From an uncultured Planctomycetaceae bacterium (GTDB lineage: Bacteria; Planctomycetota; Planctomycetia; Pirellulales; Lacipirellulaceae): DNA of 5,980 nucleotides. The stretch is from positions 1-5,980 of the forward strand of contig CALMBE010000240.1 of NCBI GenBank assembly GCA_937860165.1. Direction: 5' to 3'. This document shows positions 5,130 through 5,980 of the stretch, one piece after another. The translations under genes were made by a program, and so were the position numbers. The notes beneath the pieces were generated by a model. The model made no database searches. It was not told where the DNA came from and saw only the letters and a program-made list of their open reading frames with translations. The number at the start of each line of letters is the position of its first letter. Position 1 is the first letter of the stretch.

Positions 5130-5980
5130 TCAACTCGGAAATTCTCGGCGAATCGCCACGCTAGCGGCGTGGCCTGTGAGTCCTTCTTTGTTTGCCATGG
5201 CCAAGGCATCGCTAGCGAGCGACTCAAATCCTGCTTGGTCAAAGCTCAACACGCTCCCAGTCCTCAAGAAACTGTTGGAACTAAGCCCGCTGGCAAACCT
5301 GGCGGTCGCACCGGTGGGGAGCACATGAGAAGGTCCAGCAGCATAATCCCCGATGGGAACGGGACTGAACGGTCCGACGAAAATCGCACCTGCATGACGG
5401 ATGGCGCTCACCAGTTCCTCGGCATCTTCACATGCTAGGTGCAAATGCTCGGTCGCCAATTGATTAGCGAGGTCTACGGCTTCGTCCCGATCGCGAACTA
5501 GGACCAACGCGCCAAACTCACCCAGCGATTGACGTGCAAATTCGCCCCGTTCAAGCCGACTGAGTTGTAATTCAAGCTCCGCTTCCACTTCGTCCAGAAG
5601 GGCTTCGCTCCAAGTCAACAAGATGCTCGAACCCGGCGAGTGTTCTGCCTGGGCGATCAAGTCGGCGGCGACGAACTGGGCCTGGCTGGTATCGTCGGCG
5701 ATGATCACAACTTCGCTCGGGCCTGCAATCGAATCGATGTCCACTGTCCCGTAAACATGTTTCTTGGCAAGCGCAACAAAAAGATTTCCAGGTCCCACGA
5801 TCTTGTCGACTCGGGTGATACCTTCGACCCCATAGGCCAACGCAGCCACCCCCTGGGCACCTCCCACTCGGTAAACTTCTCGAATTCCTAATTCATGGCA
5901 AGTTGCCAACAGGTCTTGATTGAACGAGCCAAAGGGGGTCGGAGGTGCGACCACTGCCAATTCTTGCACCCCAGCGGCTT
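5130..5980 (-). CDS. hisD: Histidinol dehydrogenase, C-terminal part
   Basis: HisD oxidises L-histidinol to histidine with two NAD+, the last step of histidine synthesis, as a zinc-dependent cytoplasmic dimer. About 283 codons are visible; the N-terminal third or so (family length about 430) lies beyond the right edge. Numbering from the codon at 5969-5967 as 1: VGGAQGVAALAYG (35-47), DKIVGPGN (55-62), AGPSEVVIIAD (82-92), QAEHSPG (107-113) with zinc ligands Q107 and H110, TEHLHL (173-178) with catalytic E174-H175, GDYAAGPSHVLPT (207-219) with zinc ligand D208, and LTGHAASV (264-271) with zinc ligand H267. All key residues are present, so the enzyme should be active. The GTG at 5969 is an internal Val, as the frame continues (AAG) to the edge. 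No other his gene is visible. Confidence 0.96.
   Translation of the reverse strand, partial: AAGVQELAVVAPPTPFGSFNQDLLATCHELGIREVYRVGGAQGVAALAYGVEGITRVDKIVGPGNLFVALAKKHVYGTVDIDSIAGPSEVVIIADDTSQAQFVAADLIAQAEHSPGSSILLTWSEALLDEVEAELELQLSRLERGEFARQSLGEFGALVLVRDRDEAVDLANQLATEHLHLACEDAEELVSAIRHAGAIFVGPFSPVPIGDYAAGPSHVLPTGATARFASGLSSNSFLRTGSVLSFDQAGFESLASDALAMANKEGLTGHAASVAIRREFPS

Noticed and set aside
5155..5173. Hairpin gccacgc-tagcg-gcgtggc near the hisD 3' end, reminiscent of the gccacg repeats
   Set aside because: It lies within conserved coding sequence (GHAASVAIRR) and the similarity is only a short GC-rich palindrome; chance explains it.
4911..5438. Plus-strand 175-aa ORF
   Set aside because: It runs antisense through the conserved C-terminus of hisD and the hairpin region; no motif or start signal supports it.

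Overview
The window looks like chromosomal DNA from a planctomycete, most likely of the Pirellulales type. This is inferred from the moderately high GC, spaced-out metabolic genes without tight operons, starts that mostly lack a Shine-Dalgarno sequence, a small secreted Tyr/Trp-rich protein of a kind I associate with that group, and many short dispersed palindromes. No database search was possible, so the lineage is a judgement.

Left part (1-1615): a dispersed hairpin repeat lies at the left edge. An extended -10 promoter follows, then a plus-strand fold-type III PLP decarboxylase, best called diaminopimelate decarboxylase (last step of lysine synthesis). Between it and the convergent uxaC is a 218-bp gap holding a plus-strand terminator-like hairpin and a REP-like inverted repeat of the 'cattcccgcgcaggcggg' class.

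Centre (1616-3199, minus strand): tRNA-Cys(GCA), a strong intrinsic terminator, then uxaC (uronate isomerase). The uxaC start is preceded by an almost pure pyrimidine leader. The uxaC reading frame stays open back through the tRNA, but the gene must start at 3019.

Repeat-rich intergenic region (3200-3680): no gene is visible. A 132-bp MITE-like element (3461-3592) with terminal inverted repeats and a TAGT target duplication sits inside an array of 14-bp units with the core aactagcgcct. Removing the element and one TAGT restores two adjacent units in one orientation, facing three units in the other, just before the next gene's ribosome binding site.

Right part (3681-5980): two small unrecognised plus-strand genes overlap by one base (TAATG) and look translationally coupled; the second resembles an HPt fold that has lost its histidine. 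Convergent to them are a 127-aa secreted protein gene, a doubtful 65-aa ORF immediately upstream of it, and the C-terminal two thirds of hisD (histidinol dehydrogenase), cut by the window edge.

The metabolic genes (lysine synthesis, uronate catabolism, histidine synthesis) do not form one pathway. The novelty lies in the repeat structure and the small unknown genes.
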